DNA of 64,000 nt from Calothrix sp. NIES-2098 (GCA_002368175.1 AP018173.1:62001-126000), one strand, 5' to 3'. Shown: positions 45,738-55,844, numbered from the stretch's first letter. Notes: generated by a model not told the origin, from the letters alone. Numbers and translations are program-made.

Positions 45738-46851
45738 GATTAATTCCTACGGTATCTCTTTTAGCCTGACGTTTTCCAACACGACCTTTCGTTTGAGATG
45801 GTTGCTTCACATCTTCATTGGTCAAACTAAGTCCTACTGTGGCAACATCGTTGCGCCATCGTTTCTCTCCAGCTTGTGCTTCCTGTTCTATTTGCTGCCG
45901 TCGTGCTTTTGAGTATTCATTTTGTTGAATATACTTTACGTTGAGGGTTGTTGCGTTCTCTACCAAAGCATTTCGTAAAGCTTTTGTTAACCAAGTTTTG
46001 AGAAGACCAACGCTACCAGATGAATAATCCAACAGATATTCATATTGTTCTACCAAGCAGGGTTCTTCAAGTAAAGGTAAATGCGCCTGAAATGTTCTGA
46101 TAATCCGCATAAACTCAGCGATATCTTCTTTGTTATCTGTTGAGTAACGAGGTAAATGTATATCATCGCTGCGTCGGCTAACTTGACCACTGAGGTGACA
46201 GCAGTTAAGTAAATCGTAAGTACCAAATAAAATATGTACAACACCAGTAATATTGGCAAGAGATTTTATCCAATTCATCTGATGTAACATTTGCTTTCCC
46301 CCAGCAACCATCAGTAAATGTTGGGCTTCGTCTATCATCAATGCTGTTAATTTATGGTGTTGCATAGATTGTTCTAAAGCACGACGCACCGTATCGGAAC
46401 TTTTAGAAGCAAAGTATGTAGTAGAAAGAAAACCTGAATTATTTTGATAATTTAATGAACTATTTGTAGCAATTGAATCAAAAGCAATTTTTTCTAAACA
46501 TTCTAAAACGCGGAGATAGTAATCTTTATAATTAAATTTTCCTCCTTCATTAGCAATTGCCTCAATACCTGCAACTGGAATTTGATAAATATGATTTTTC
46601 ATAGATGCTAATGCATCTTCCATCAATAGTTTTTCAGACCTTAGTCGCAAAGTCGTCTTACCTACTCCTGCTGGGCCAACAACAAAGAAAACACAAATAT
46701 CTGTTGGTTGTTGAAGGTTAAGCAACAAAGTCTCTAAAGCTTGTTTTAATCGTAAGTGTCCAATTGTAATTCCTTGAAAATAGTTCAACCGTTCGGTTAA
46801 TGATTGTGTCAAGAGTTCTTGTGGAAATGGACGGTTGTTTTTTACTGCCAT
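45724..46851 (-). CDS. tnsC: TnsC AAA+ regulator, element 1
   Basis: A 375-aa AAA+ ATPase. Walker A is VVGPAGVGKTTLRL (about 57-70), Walker B is ALMIDEAQHLL (about 172-182), with sensor 1 in VHILFGTYDLL and an arginine-rich RRSDDIHLPRY region. The C-terminal tail ends GRVGKRQAKRDTVGINLDVS and is basic. TnsC polymerises on target DNA, marks the site chosen by TniQ and activates TnsAB. It overlaps both neighbours by about 10 bp. All nucleotide-binding residues are intact. Confidence 0.92.
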   Translation of the reverse strand: MAVKNNRPFPQELLTQSLTERLNYFQGITIGHLRLKQALETLLLNLQQPTDICVFFVVGPAGVGKTTLRLRSEKLLMEDALASMKNHIYQIPVAGIEAIANEGGKFNYKDYYLRVLECLEKIAFDSIATNSSLNYQNNSGFLSTTYFASKSSDTVRRALEQSMQHHKLTALMIDEAQHLLMVAGGKQMLHQMNWIKSLANITGVVHILFGTYDLLNCCHLSGQVSRRSDDIHLPRYSTDNKEDIAEFMRIIRTFQAHLPLLEEPCLVEQYEYLLDYSSGSVGLLKTWLTKALRNALVENATTLNVKYIQQNEYSKARRQQIEQEAQAGEKRWRNDVATVGLSLTNEDVKQPSQTKGRVGKRQAKRDTVGINLDVS

Positions 46852-49084
46852 AACTCCTCTTGAGAGTAAGGTTGGATTTTTCCCAAATCTATTGCTGAAG
46901 TATTTAATTGATGTGTTTGTGATACTTCTTCTGTACTAATAATTTCATTGCTATCAACTGGACGCTGAGTAAGAATAGAGGATGTTTGTTTCTTACCATT
47001 TTTATATATTAAGTGTCGCAAATCAGTTGCAGCTAAATCATGAAGTCTTTGTGTCTGTAAAACTTCTTGAGCTTCTGCTGATTCTAAATACTGTGCAAGT
47101 TCTTTAGCTCTAATTGCTATTTTTTGATTATACTGATTTTTTTGCTGTCGTAATTCAATACTTATCAGTCGAATTTCTTTTTCGGAATGACCTTGTAAGG
47201 ATGAATAATATTCAGATATACAGCGTACCCAATTACCTTTAACATAAGCATAAGCAGTTCCTACATCAAATGGATCATATCTAACTGGTACTTGAGTGCC
47301 TTCAACTTCAGGATTAAGAAATGAATCATCAATTGACCAATAGTAGATATAATTAATTTTTATCCCGAGTCTTGGTATGACTTTTGCACTTCCCTTTGCA
47401 GTTGAGGGCAAAGTAAAAATTTTAAAGTTTTCATCATCTAAAATTTTTTGTCCATAGCGCATCCCACTCTGATTCACACCTCTTGCAAATGCAGCAAGAG
47501 GAGACATTCCCAGTGCTGGATGCTCTCTACTGTCATAAATTACATAAGCATATTCACAAAAATATTCATATAATTCTGGCAATGTCCAGACAGCTTGTAC
47601 TTTTGGGTTATTTGTTTTATTTACCAAGCGTACCTGTTTAGTAATTTGAGTATTGCCTTTAAGGTTGTAAAAAAATTCTGTATTAGTTGTGCCGAAAAAT
47701 CTTTCAATGACTGAACCAAATCTAGGACTAGCAGATGGTCTTTGCTTTTTTGTGCAACTAAAGGCAGCTAGAAGAGTTTCAAAGTAAATACTGCCAAACT
47801 CTACACCATTATCCATTACTAATGTTTCTGGAAAGCGTCCAAATCTCTGCACACAAATTCGCAATACCATCATGCAGGAACGATAGGATGGCGGGTCAAA
47901 CGTTAAATAGATTGCGAAAATACGACGCGAGAAAGCATCAATGAGAATAGTTGCCCAAGGTCTGCCTAAAGGGCGCCCAGTGCGCGAACAAACTAACTCG
48001 ATATCTAATTCTGTATGATCAATGTGGCAGATTTCAAATGGCCGACTCCCGTGACTAGGGGTGGAGAGCGTTAATTCGTGATAAAAAGGACTCTTTTGGT
48101 AAGCGGCTCTTGACCCTTGCCTATGGCGAGTTTGTCCTACTTTTTCTCGTTGATTAATGCGTTTACAGAAAGTGATCCGGCTGGGGCAAGGGTCTGTTTT
48201 CCCAGCTTTTTCCCATTCTCTAATGAGAATACCGTAAGTTGCTAGTTTTCCTCGCTGTTTGAAGTTCTCATAGTGCTGTTCAATAATTTGGTCAATAAAC
48301 TCCCAAGTATCGGGTGAAAAGCGATCTACCCTGTTCCCTTTCTTGCCACGATTGGGTAGTAACCCAATATAGCCCCAGCCATAGTTATTCAGAGCCTGAT
48401 GATATTTTGATTTCCAACTACGAATTGTCCGCTCAGGTACAGAACTATTAATTGACGGGCTGCCATGCAAATATGGTTCAATAACTTTATAGCGGTAATT
48501 AGCTACTGCTAAATCCTCAGAACTGGCGCATTTGATGTGTTCCCAAATTTCTGTTGTTTTTGCAGATAATGGTTGAATATGAATGATTTCTTTTTGTGCA
48601 ATCAGTGCATCAAAGTTTGCATGAGTTAACCCAATCAGTTCATTTTCGCTTTGAAGCGCAATCTTTGTGTCTCCGATTTGAATTACACACCAACTTTTAC
48701 CATCCCAAACCAGCGTTGAACCAACTGTCACATCAATTCGTTGCCCACTGGCGATACTAGCAGAAGCCTTTTGAGCAATGATGAGATCATAAGTCCTAGC
48801 CATTTCTTGGCTGCTGAAAAGATGAACTTTTTCTGGCTCATTCAAGGCTACTGCTTTGAGATCTATATATATTTGCTTTGTTGCAATCAAGGCATAGATA
48901 TCATCTGCCCAATCGGTATTTGTTGATTCTAGTAGTTCTTTGAGGGTTACTCCAGGATTGGCATTAATACACTCAACAACTGTTTTTCTTACCTCTTTGT
49001 TAACTGTATTTTCTTGGTTGAAATAACCTTGAAGAAACTGATAGTTCCGGTAAGCAATCCAGTTGATTTCAAGATCTGTACGTA
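46842..49084 (-). pseudogene. tnsB: TnsB part of a TnsA-TnsB fusion, split by IS630
   Basis: The open frame from ATG 48890 (682 aa) continues upstream in frame to the IS630 boundary (RTDLEINWIAYRNYQFLQGY at the edge), where TnsA sequence resumes on the other side. Transposase residues: first Asp in ICHIDHTELDIELV, second Asp in TLVMDNGVEFGS, Glu in RFGSVIERFFGTTN, an RNase-H-type DDE core. N-terminal HTH domains and a C-terminal beta-barrel and TnsC-contact region are also present. The IS separates it from its own start, so activity depends on internal translation start or loss of the IS. Confidence 0.85.
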
Positions 49085-50044
49085 TAGCTATAGCCAGCCA
49101 AGTTAGGACGTAGAGTATAATGATTAACTTCTGATCTACCCGATTTCAATGGCTAAACCTTACAGTAATGACTTCCGGCAAAAAGTAATGCAAGCGATTG
49201 AGTTGGATGGTCTCAAGAAAAGTGAGGCGAGCCAACTGTTTAATATCAGCCGCAATACAATTAACTTGTGGTTCCAGCGCAAAGCCGAAACAGGCGACAT
49301 TAAGCCAAAGTCGAGGCAAGCATCCCAACAGAACAGCAAAATCAGCGATTGGGAGAAGTTTCGGGTATTTGTCAAAGCACATGGAGATAAAACTCAAGCA
49401 GAGATGGCACATTTATGGGAAGTTCCGATTAGTCAGCGAACGATTTCCCGGGCATTACAGAAGATTCGTAATAGTCGTAAAAAAAAACATACGGATATTG
49501 CCAACGCTCTGAAGCCAAACGAGCAGCTTTCTTAGAACAACTGGAGAACCCAAAAGCCCCTCACTTGGTCTATGTCGATGAATCTGGCATGGATGAACGA
49601 GATAATTATGGCTATGGTTACTCACCTGTGGGGGAACGGTTTTACGACTTCAAATCAGGTCGGCGGCAGGGACGCATTAATATGATTGCTGGATACCGAG
49701 ATAGCCAATTGATTGCGCCATTTACTGTCGAGGGTGCGTGCAACCGCACTGTCTTTGAAACCTGGCTAGAAACCTGCTTGATTCCAATGTTACGTCCAGG
49801 TGAGTGGGTGATTTTGGATAATGCGACGTTTCATCATGGTGGTCGGATTGCACAATTAATCGAAGCTGTGGGCTGTCAACTGATATATCTGCCACCCTAT
49901 TCCCCCGATCTAAATCGAATTGAAAAATGTTGGGCATGGTTGAAAAGTCGGATTCGCAAACTGTTACCCAACTCAGATAATTTACGCCATGCAATCGAAG
50001 CCGTTCTCAAGCAGGCAGCGTCCTAATTAAGATGGCTATAGCTA
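49085..50044 (+). mobile_element. IS630-family element inserted into tnsAB (960 bp)
   Basis: Ends start TAGCTATAGCC on both sides (49085 and complement of 50044) and continue with related bases up to TTAGGACG. Each is flanked by the TA dinucleotide that IS630/Tc1 elements duplicate (49083-49084 and 50045-50046). Removing the element and one TA restores an uninterrupted TnsA-TnsB frame (…MGLYYYL-RTDLEINW…), which proves both the element boundaries and the former fusion. Confidence 0.88.
49149..50026 (+). CDS. IS630-family transposase with frameshift at an A9 run
   Basis: The first frame (49149-49535) holds the N-terminal HTH domains (KKSEASQLFNISRNTINLWF, then AEMAHLWEVPISQRTISRAL). At nine A (49479-49487) translation must shift so that the second frame continues KKKTYGYCQRSEAKRAAFLE. 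It then carries the DDE residues: VYVDESGMD, VILDNATFHHGG and PPYSPDLNRIEKCWAWLK. IS630 elements of cyanobacteria often use such A-runs, so the enzyme may well be functional. Total length about 290 aa. Confidence 0.82.
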
Positions 50045-50533
50045 TAAATAATAGTACAGTCCCATTGCTTGAACTTTCGTTTCTGCTGGTGGCGCGTGCC
50101 AACGACCTTCTTCGCTTTGCTGATAGCGTGTAGGTTGTTTCTGAGCTAGTGTTTTGAGCCGCTCACTAGCTTTCCATTCTTCAAATCCCGCACTATTACG
50201 CCTCATTACCCAAAAATCTGGAGTATGAGATGTCACCACACAACGTCCGCTCAGGGAATGAAATGATAAACTTAGACGAATTGGCTGGTCATAGTACTCT
50301 AATACATCTTCATCATTTTCGTACTCTACGAGCGCCGGCAGTTCTACTTTATGAGATTCAAACTGAATCGTTTTCCCCATTTTGCGACTTGGATAACTGC
50401 CGCAAACATTTTTCGCTCCGCCACCTACCTTCCTCACAGGTTCTGAATTCCGGATTTTTTGCACTAGCTCTTTTGTCGTCTCTGGTAAACAAAGGCGGCG
50501 ACACCAGTCTTCAAACTCTCGGTCGCTGAGCAT
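50045..50533 (-). pseudogene. tnsA: TnsA nuclease part of the TnsAB fusion
   Basis: 163 codons from ATG 50533 up to the IS630 boundary. The TnsA nuclease residues are seen in SHTPDFWVMRRNSAGF (catalytic Asp) and EEWKASERLKTLAQ (Gln/Glu-x-Lys motif). TnsA cuts the 5' ends of the transposon so that it moves by cut-and-paste. The rest of the TnsA C-terminal domain (LEINWIAYRNYQFLQGYF) is on the other side of the IS. TnsA-TnsB fusions are known in cyanobacterial type I-B CRISPR-associated Tn7 elements, but no cas gene is seen here. Confidence 0.82.
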
Positions 50534-50707
50534 ACGAAATACCGTAACTTTCGGCAGGTTTATGCTTGATTTTTATACTTTCGGCAAGCTTATCATTTCA
50601 AAACTCAACTTTTTCTATTTGGCTACTAAACGTAATAATCTACTTTTGGGCTATGTCTGCGGCAAGGTTATGGTTTCAAAAACGGCAAACTTTTGGTTAC
50701 AGTGACA
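50534..50707. repeat. Right end of element 1 with four TnsB-type sites and operon promoter
   Basis: Repeats of the CGGCA(A/G)G(N)TTAT pattern start at about 50552, 50582, 50660 and 50682; the last runs into the tip. The tnsAB start is 16 bp from the first site, so TnsAB binding would overlap and probably repress its own promoter, as in Tn7. Confidence 0.65.
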
Positions 50708-50712
50708 GGGTG

Positions 50713-50913
50713 TGTGACTGTAACCATAAGTTGTCCGCCGCGGTCAGTTTATGGTTGAAAATCTATGAGTTAAAGTAAAAGGTTACTTACCATAAAGCCT
50801 GACTGGCTTTATGGTCGAATACCCGTTTTGTACTTTGCTCCCGGTGTACACGCCTGCTATAGGCGATCGCAAAGTACAAAAAATCTCCTTCCTCTCATTG
50901 ATGACGAGTGAGT
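50713..50913. repeat. Left end of Tn7-like element 2
   Basis: It begins TGTGACTGTAACCATAAGTT at 50713, exactly 5 bp (GGGTG) after the tip of element 1. A site pair ending CAGTTTATGGTTGAAAA and a further facing pair ACCATAAAGCC/GGCTTTATGGT (about 50791-50813) follow. No gene lies before the tniQ stop at 50914. Confidence 0.7.
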
Positions 50914-51726
50914 TTAATGCTTGGGCGGTAAAAAATTAGAAGGCGTATTGTCAACCAAATCTTCGACATCATCGAACCACATGCACTGCCACACCAGCTT
51001 GTCATTGTGATTAGAGCTAAAATCTCCTATCAAAAGCTGCCGCCATGAGTCTTGTGTCACTATCTGTTCATTAAAGGCTTGATTGAGGCCAAAACTACCC
51101 AACCAGAGATGACAGCTTGAGCAATATCCTGGACGAGAACACCGAGTCAATGGTGGAAATTTTTGGTCGCAGTGAGGACACTGCTCGAGAAGAAGTTGAT
51201 GTTCGTGGTGAGGACAAAACTTGATTGTGTTGACTAACCAGAGCAAAGGATTGTAGATAATCCGATGATCTGTGTGCCAATTGTCATAACATAAGGGGCA
51301 CCAAGCTTGATATAAGCGCAGAAGACTAAATTCAAAAACCAAACTTGCCCATTTCAGGGGTGTCAAATTAGATAAATCTCGACGTAAAGTTAATTCCTCA
51401 AGAACCTGAATGAGGGCCGTGGCGTAAATACCTCTTGTTTCGTTTGCAGTTGCCAGAGAATGTCGAATTCCAAATAAATTATTAATGATGTTGATGAGGT
51501 TTGGCTCAGACATTTTTTGTCCCATGAGAGGGACAATGTGGGACAAAATTAACTGTTCGGTAGTCATGAAATGATATTCAGCAAGGCGAGCCACATACCC
51601 ACTCAAGCTTTCTACGTAGAGGGTGCCAATACCAATAGGTTCTAATGGAAACAATCTACTGCGTAGTGGAATTGCTGGTTTTTCTAGGTTCCATAATTCA
51701 TCATTAGTATAATAATCAACTAACAT
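50914..51726 (-). CDS. tniQ: TniQ-family protein, element 2
   Basis: A 270-aa paralogue of the element 1 TniQ with the same layout: RLFPLEPIGIGTLYVESLSG, CPLCYDNW, CPHCDQKFPPLTRCSRPGYC and CSSCHLW zinc-finger motifs. Identity to element 1 is about two-thirds by eye, so the two elements are related but not recent copies. It overlaps the end of tnsC2 by 11 bp. It is intact, but its partner genes are broken. Confidence 0.88.
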   Translation of the reverse strand: MLVDYYTNDELWNLEKPAIPLRSRLFPLEPIGIGTLYVESLSGYVARLAEYHFMTTEQLILSHIVPLMGQKMSEPNLINIINNLFGIRHSLATANETRGIYATALIQVLEELTLRRDLSNLTPLKWASLVFEFSLLRLYQAWCPLCYDNWHTDHRIIYNPLLWLVNTIKFCPHHEHQLLLEQCPHCDQKFPPLTRCSRPGYCSSCHLWLGSFGLNQAFNEQIVTQDSWRQLLIGDFSSNHNDKLVWQCMWFDDVEDLVDNTPSNFLPPKH

Positions 51727-52065
51727 CTAGATTAATCCCCACTGGATCTCTTTTAGCTTGCCGCTTTCCGACACGACCCTTTTTTAAAGGTGATTGGCTT
51801 CTTTCTTCAGCTGCTAAAGTTTCTATCTGAGTTCCTACTTCGTTGCGCCATCGTTGCTCTCCGGCCTTGGCTTCAAGTTGAATTTGCTCACGTCGTGCTT
51901 TTGAGTACTCGTTAAGTTGAATATACTTCCAACTCAAGGTCAGGGCATTGTCTGCTAACGCAGCTCTTAAAGCTTTTGTTAACCAGGTTTTGAGGATACC
52001 AATGCAACCTAACGAGTAATCCAAAAAATATTCGTACTGTTCTACCAGCGATGCTTCTTCAATTA
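51716..52065 (-). pseudogene. tnsC: tnsC2, 3' exon after the group II intron
   Basis: The C-terminal part of TnsC2: LIEEASLVEQYEYFLDYSLG, AKAGEQRWRNEVG and the basic tail KGRVGKRQAKRDPVGINLDVS. Its first codon (TTA) is split by the intron: T before, TA after. It joins in frame to the 5' exon at 59623. Confidence 0.85.
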
Positions 52066-52120
52066 ATTAAACTCAACGAGTCAGTTACCCGACCCGTTGG
52101 TCTTCAAAACCGTGCGTGAG

Positions 52121-54548
52121 GTAGGGTAGGTAGCCAGCGAGTTACCAAATATTGGCACTTTTCCAACCACCCCCCTCCAAACGAAGCATGACCGTTTCCG
52201 TATCACTTCGCTTTCTAGTAATTTTTACGTTTGAGAGCGTCACCGTCGTAGCGTCCGTATTGGATTTTCTCATGGCACTGACGGCAAACCACCAGGGTTT
52301 TACGTTTACGTGCTGACATTTTAAGCATCCATTCAGGGCGTTCCTTACAACCTTTTTGCTGAATATCTGCTAATTTGCGGACATGGTGGACTTCAATATT
52401 ATCCGTTGCTCCACAAATTTCACATTTTTGGGCTAAAAGACGTTGAACGACTTCACTACGCCCGTTCCAGATATGATTAGCCAGGTTATCGTCTATGTTG
52501 ACCCACTTATTCCATCGCAAACAGACACCACCAAAATGAGTTATCAAAGGCTTATTGTCATCGCGCTCCATTGTAATTTGTAATACTTTGTAAGTACCGT
52601 CTTTGGTATCAATGGTTGTGCGATACCGTTTGTAAATTTTCTGGCATGTAGTTTTGAACTTCTTTGCCAGAGTCTTTACTAAGGAAAGCTCCATGACTCG
52701 TTTAAGTAAGGAGAGAGTGTGAAGGTTGTAAGCCATGCGGTAATACTGGACTAATCCTCGATATTCCGCTTGATACTGGCTAACTATGCTGTAGGCATTG
52801 TCGTTGACTCTTTGCGTCAGGTGTATCGGCTTCCCAGAGCGCATATATTTAACACAATGGTCTTTAATTACGCTTTTTGGAACCAAAAGACCCACACTAC
52901 CGTTGATACATCTTTGACCACGATGGTCATGCTTATCATCGGCGTGTAGTATGTGGATTTCATAACCCAGGAATTTAGCAGCTTCGTCCCTTGCATGGGT
53001 AACGAGCGTCTTTTGTTCACTGAGTTCCAGTTTTAAATTTTCACGTAGAAATGTGGCAATTTTCTGTTTGATTTCCACAGCTTCAGATTTTGAGCCTACA
53101 ACTCCCAACAGAAAATCATCGGCATACCTTGTATACCAAAGGCGACGAAAGTTTGGGTCATTAGGGTCACGAGATGGAATAGACTGTGCCTGTTGGTTCA
53201 GTTTCCGTGCTTGTGATAATTCTCCCGCTTTTCGTGCTTTTGACGCAGCCTTAGTTAAATCTCTGTACGGTGGATAGACACTCCTTCGTTGACCTCGTGT
53301 GTATGCTGGTATTAGTTCGTGTTCAACGTATTTATCCAGCTTGTCTAACACCAGATTGGAAAGTATTGGGCTTACAACTGCACCCTGCGGAACCCCGCTA
53401 TAGGTGGCATTATATTTCCAGTTTTCCAAATACCCTGCATCCAGCAACCCCTTGATTAGTCGAATAAAGCGATTGTCGTGGATTTTATCTTGTAGTATTT
53501 TTAACAGGATAGTATGGTTTATTCTGTCAAAACACGCACAGATATCTCCTTCGACAAACCACTTAGTAGCTCGACCTTTTTGGGTAATTTCTTTGAGTGC
53601 TGTATGACATCCGCGTTGAGGTCGAAAACCGTGAGAATGTTCGCTAAACTGAGGCTCATAGTAGGCTTCTAGTATGGAACGAATTACTTCTTGAAGTAAT
53701 TTATCTGACCAAGAAGGCATACCGAGAGGTCTTAATTTACCGTTCTTCTTAGGGATATAAGTACGTCGCACTGGTGTCCATCTATATCGCTCATATCTCA
53801 GAGCCTCGATGATGGCATTGATTTTCTCCAGGGACATTCCATCCACTGTTTGCGACGTAGCGCCTGGTGTCATAGCACCTGCGTTGCTGTTTAGCTTGGC
53901 GTAGGCGCGTAGGTACAAGTTTGGGTTATATAGCAATCGATACACGTTTTCTACTGGCAACCCACGTTGTCCTCGCTCACGTATGATGTTCAGTATCGTT
54001 TCGGCTGTTCGCATCTCGCGTACCTCTCGATTTCTGTTACATCCAATTACCTGTTCCACTTCGCCCTGTAAACGGTTCTCCCGTTTTCCCTGGTGGGGCG
54101 TTACTCCCACGACTACTATTGAAAACTCCGTTACCATAGGACTCGCGTCCCTTAGGCAATCCCATGTTCCGTCACTGATGAACGTATAAAGAACGACTTA
54201 GGCTCCTACTCATATCCTTGAATGAGTTCATTACTCATCGTTTATCGGTCAGGGCGTACCATAAACAAACGTCGAATTTATGGCTACCGATAACATCGGT
54301 GTACAAACGTGATACCGAAGGATGTGCAGTTCCACCACTGGACATTAGGGTTCAGGCATTCAGCTTTAACCATATCGTTCAGGCGTTGCAAAACCGTAAC
54401 ATACACGTTTTCTGTTACTTTCCGCTTTACGAACATGCTCTTGTCCCCTCGCCCTTTCGGGTCTAGGTTAGTTGTTCGCCTTGGAGTCAGTTGCCCTGAA
54501 CTCCAGCCAACTGTGTTGGCAATTCAATCAGTGCGTACCACGGCGCAC
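52121..54548 (-). mobile_element. Group II intron C inside domain V of intron A (2428 bp)
   Basis: It begins GTGCGCCGTGG at 54548 and ends ...CTACCTACCCTAC at 52121. Excision brings GTGAAAGT and CTCACG together and rebuilds a canonical domain V in intron A. Its own domain V (AGCGAAGTGATACGGAAACG and TCATGCTTCGTTT, about 52160-52205) and a domain VI hairpin are present. It carries an intact reverse transcriptase/HNH gene. Confidence 0.88.
52215..54137 (-). CDS. Reverse transcriptase/maturase of intron C
   Basis: A group II intron-encoded protein of about 590-640 aa. The likely start is the MRTAETILNIIRERG methionine rather than ATG 54137, because the homologue in intron B begins there. RT motifs: RRTYIPKKNGKLRPLGMPSW, SHGFRPQRGCHTAL, WFVEGDICACFDRINHTILL, GVPQGAVVSPILSN and the catalytic LWYTRYADDFLLGV. 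Domain X follows. The C-terminal HNH/zinc part has KCEICGATDNIEVHHVRKLA and VCRQCHEKIQYGRY. All catalytic residues look intact, so the intron may still be mobile and may also help splicing. Confidence 0.9.
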   Translation of the reverse strand: MVTEFSIVVVGVTPHQGKRENRLQGEVEQVIGCNRNREVREMRTAETILNIIRERGQRGLPVENVYRLLYNPNLYLRAYAKLNSNAGAMTPGATSQTVDGMSLEKINAIIEALRYERYRWTPVRRTYIPKKNGKLRPLGMPSWSDKLLQEVIRSILEAYYEPQFSEHSHGFRPQRGCHTALKEITQKGRATKWFVEGDICACFDRINHTILLKILQDKIHDNRFIRLIKGLLDAGYLENWKYNATYSGVPQGAVVSPILSNLVLDKLDKYVEHELIPAYTRGQRRSVYPPYRDLTKAASKARKAGELSQARKLNQQAQSIPSRDPNDPNFRRLWYTRYADDFLLGVVGSKSEAVEIKQKIATFLRENLKLELSEQKTLVTHARDEAAKFLGYEIHILHADDKHDHRGQRCINGSVGLLVPKSVIKDHCVKYMRSGKPIHLTQRVNDNAYSIVSQYQAEYRGLVQYYRMAYNLHTLSLLKRVMELSLVKTLAKKFKTTCQKIYKRYRTTIDTKDGTYKVLQITMERDDNKPLITHFGGVCLRWNKWVNIDDNLANHIWNGRSEVVQRLLAQKCEICGATDNIEVHHVRKLADIQQKGCKERPEWMLKMSARKRKTLVVCRQCHEKIQYGRYDGDALKRKNY

Positions 54549-54593
54549 ACTTTCACCTCACACGGCTCCTCAACAATTTGGCTCAAGTTATGA

Positions 54594-55844
54594 GTACCTC
54601 TACTACCATCGTTGGCAGTTTTGCGATCGTGGCAGTGACGATGTAATGCTTGGAGGTTGCTGTACCTATCCAAACCGCCTAGAGACTTGGGAATGATATG
54701 GTCAACTTCGATTAAATCGTCTTCTCTAAAGTACAATCCGCAGTGAGCGCACTTACCTTTCTGTTCTTTTAGGAGTTTTGCAACTCTCGTAGGAACTAGG
54801 GGGTGTTCTCCTCTTCTAGAACTCCAGTATTTCAGGTTTCCATCAAATGGGGATGCATTGCCCTTAACTTTGATATATCTAACAATCGGTTTGCTGGAAT
54901 ACCTGATTAAGGTTTCTGCAACTTTGCCATCTTTGGTTACTGCGAATACCCAATTGTCGCCACCTACTGTATGCCAGTACTTTCTAGTTACCCATGCCGC
55001 TGATTTATTGGGGTGGCGGCGTTGCGCCCATCTAGAAAGCTTTTGATATACCAAGTGGTCAAGCGTAGAGAATGTTTCTTTGCTTACAACTGTCGAATAG
55101 TAATTTACCCATCCCCTAATGACGGGGTTAAGTTTTGCTATTAGTGCAGCTTGTGGGGCTGATTTGTGAGCATCGATAATTTCTACGATTGCGTCGTAGT
55201 GTTTCTTAATCGCTTTCTTACTGGGTTTGATGAGTGTTTTAAATCCTAGCTTTGTTCCATTGGATGAACTACTGGAGCTATTCGAGCCAACTTCGTATTG
55301 CCTGACATTGAACCCCAGGAAGTCAAACCCAGCATTATCTGAGAATTTTTCTTCTGGTTGTTTGTAGTTTCTTTGCCATTTATCAAAGGTATTATCCTTG
55401 ATAGGGAGCAACATCTTCTCCGAGAAGTTCTTCTTTCGAGGATTTAAGAGAGTGTGACTAATGCTCGTTTTGCTAGGACTTAATTCCAATCCCATTCCTG
55501 CTAACCACGTTTTAGCTAACTTTTGCATCTCAGATATCTGAGATGCTTTTGGGGCTAAGATAACAAAATCATCTGCATATCTTATTAAGGATATGGATTG
55601 TTGATTTGCTTTCTTTTCTCCTTTGAGGCTGCGTGCATAATCTATTACTAATTGTTCCATCCCATGAAGGGCGATGTTAGCTAATAGGGGAGAAATAACG
55701 CCGCCTTGAGGTGTGCCTGAGTTAGTTTTAAAGAACTGTCCATCATCCATTACACCCGATTTCAACCATGCTTTGATAAGTCTCCGCATTGTTGGGAATG
55801 TATTGATTTTGTTAAGTAATTCTTCGTGGTTGATTTTATCAAAA
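54594..55844 (-). pseudogene. Reverse transcriptase of intron A, C-terminal part
   Basis: This resumes with FDKINHEELLNKINTFPTMR, directly after intron B. It contains NSGTPQGGVISPLLANIAL, the catalytic ISLIRYADDFVILAP, a domain X maturase and an HNH part (CAHCGLYFREDDLIEVDHII, HRHCHDRKTANDGSRG). The frame then runs through domain V (EEPCEVKV) and into intron C. Without C it would end in the domain VI region. Split by B it can only give full protein after B is spliced. Confidence 0.85.

Larger units (their letters stand above)
44841..50707 (-). mobile_element. Tn7-like element 1, cargo-less (5867 bp)
   Basis: The tips are 44841-44865 and the complement of 50683-50707; they agree at 23 of 25 positions and begin TGTGACTGTAACC and TGTCACTGTAACC. 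Inside each end are repeats of GCGGCAAGGTTATGGTTTCA type (two on the left, four on the right), as expected for TnsB binding sites. The element holds only tniQ, tnsC and tnsAB, all minus strand, plus an IS630 inserted in tnsAB. No cas gene, no guide array and no cargo lie between the ends. The 5 bp on the two sides differ (ATACC and GGGTG), so no target duplication is preserved. Confidence 0.82.

Noticed and set aside
54218..54696. Plus-strand frames of 70-95 codons in and near intron C
   Set aside because: They lie over the conserved 5' RNA domains of intron C and the HNH part of the intron A protein; they are chance frames.
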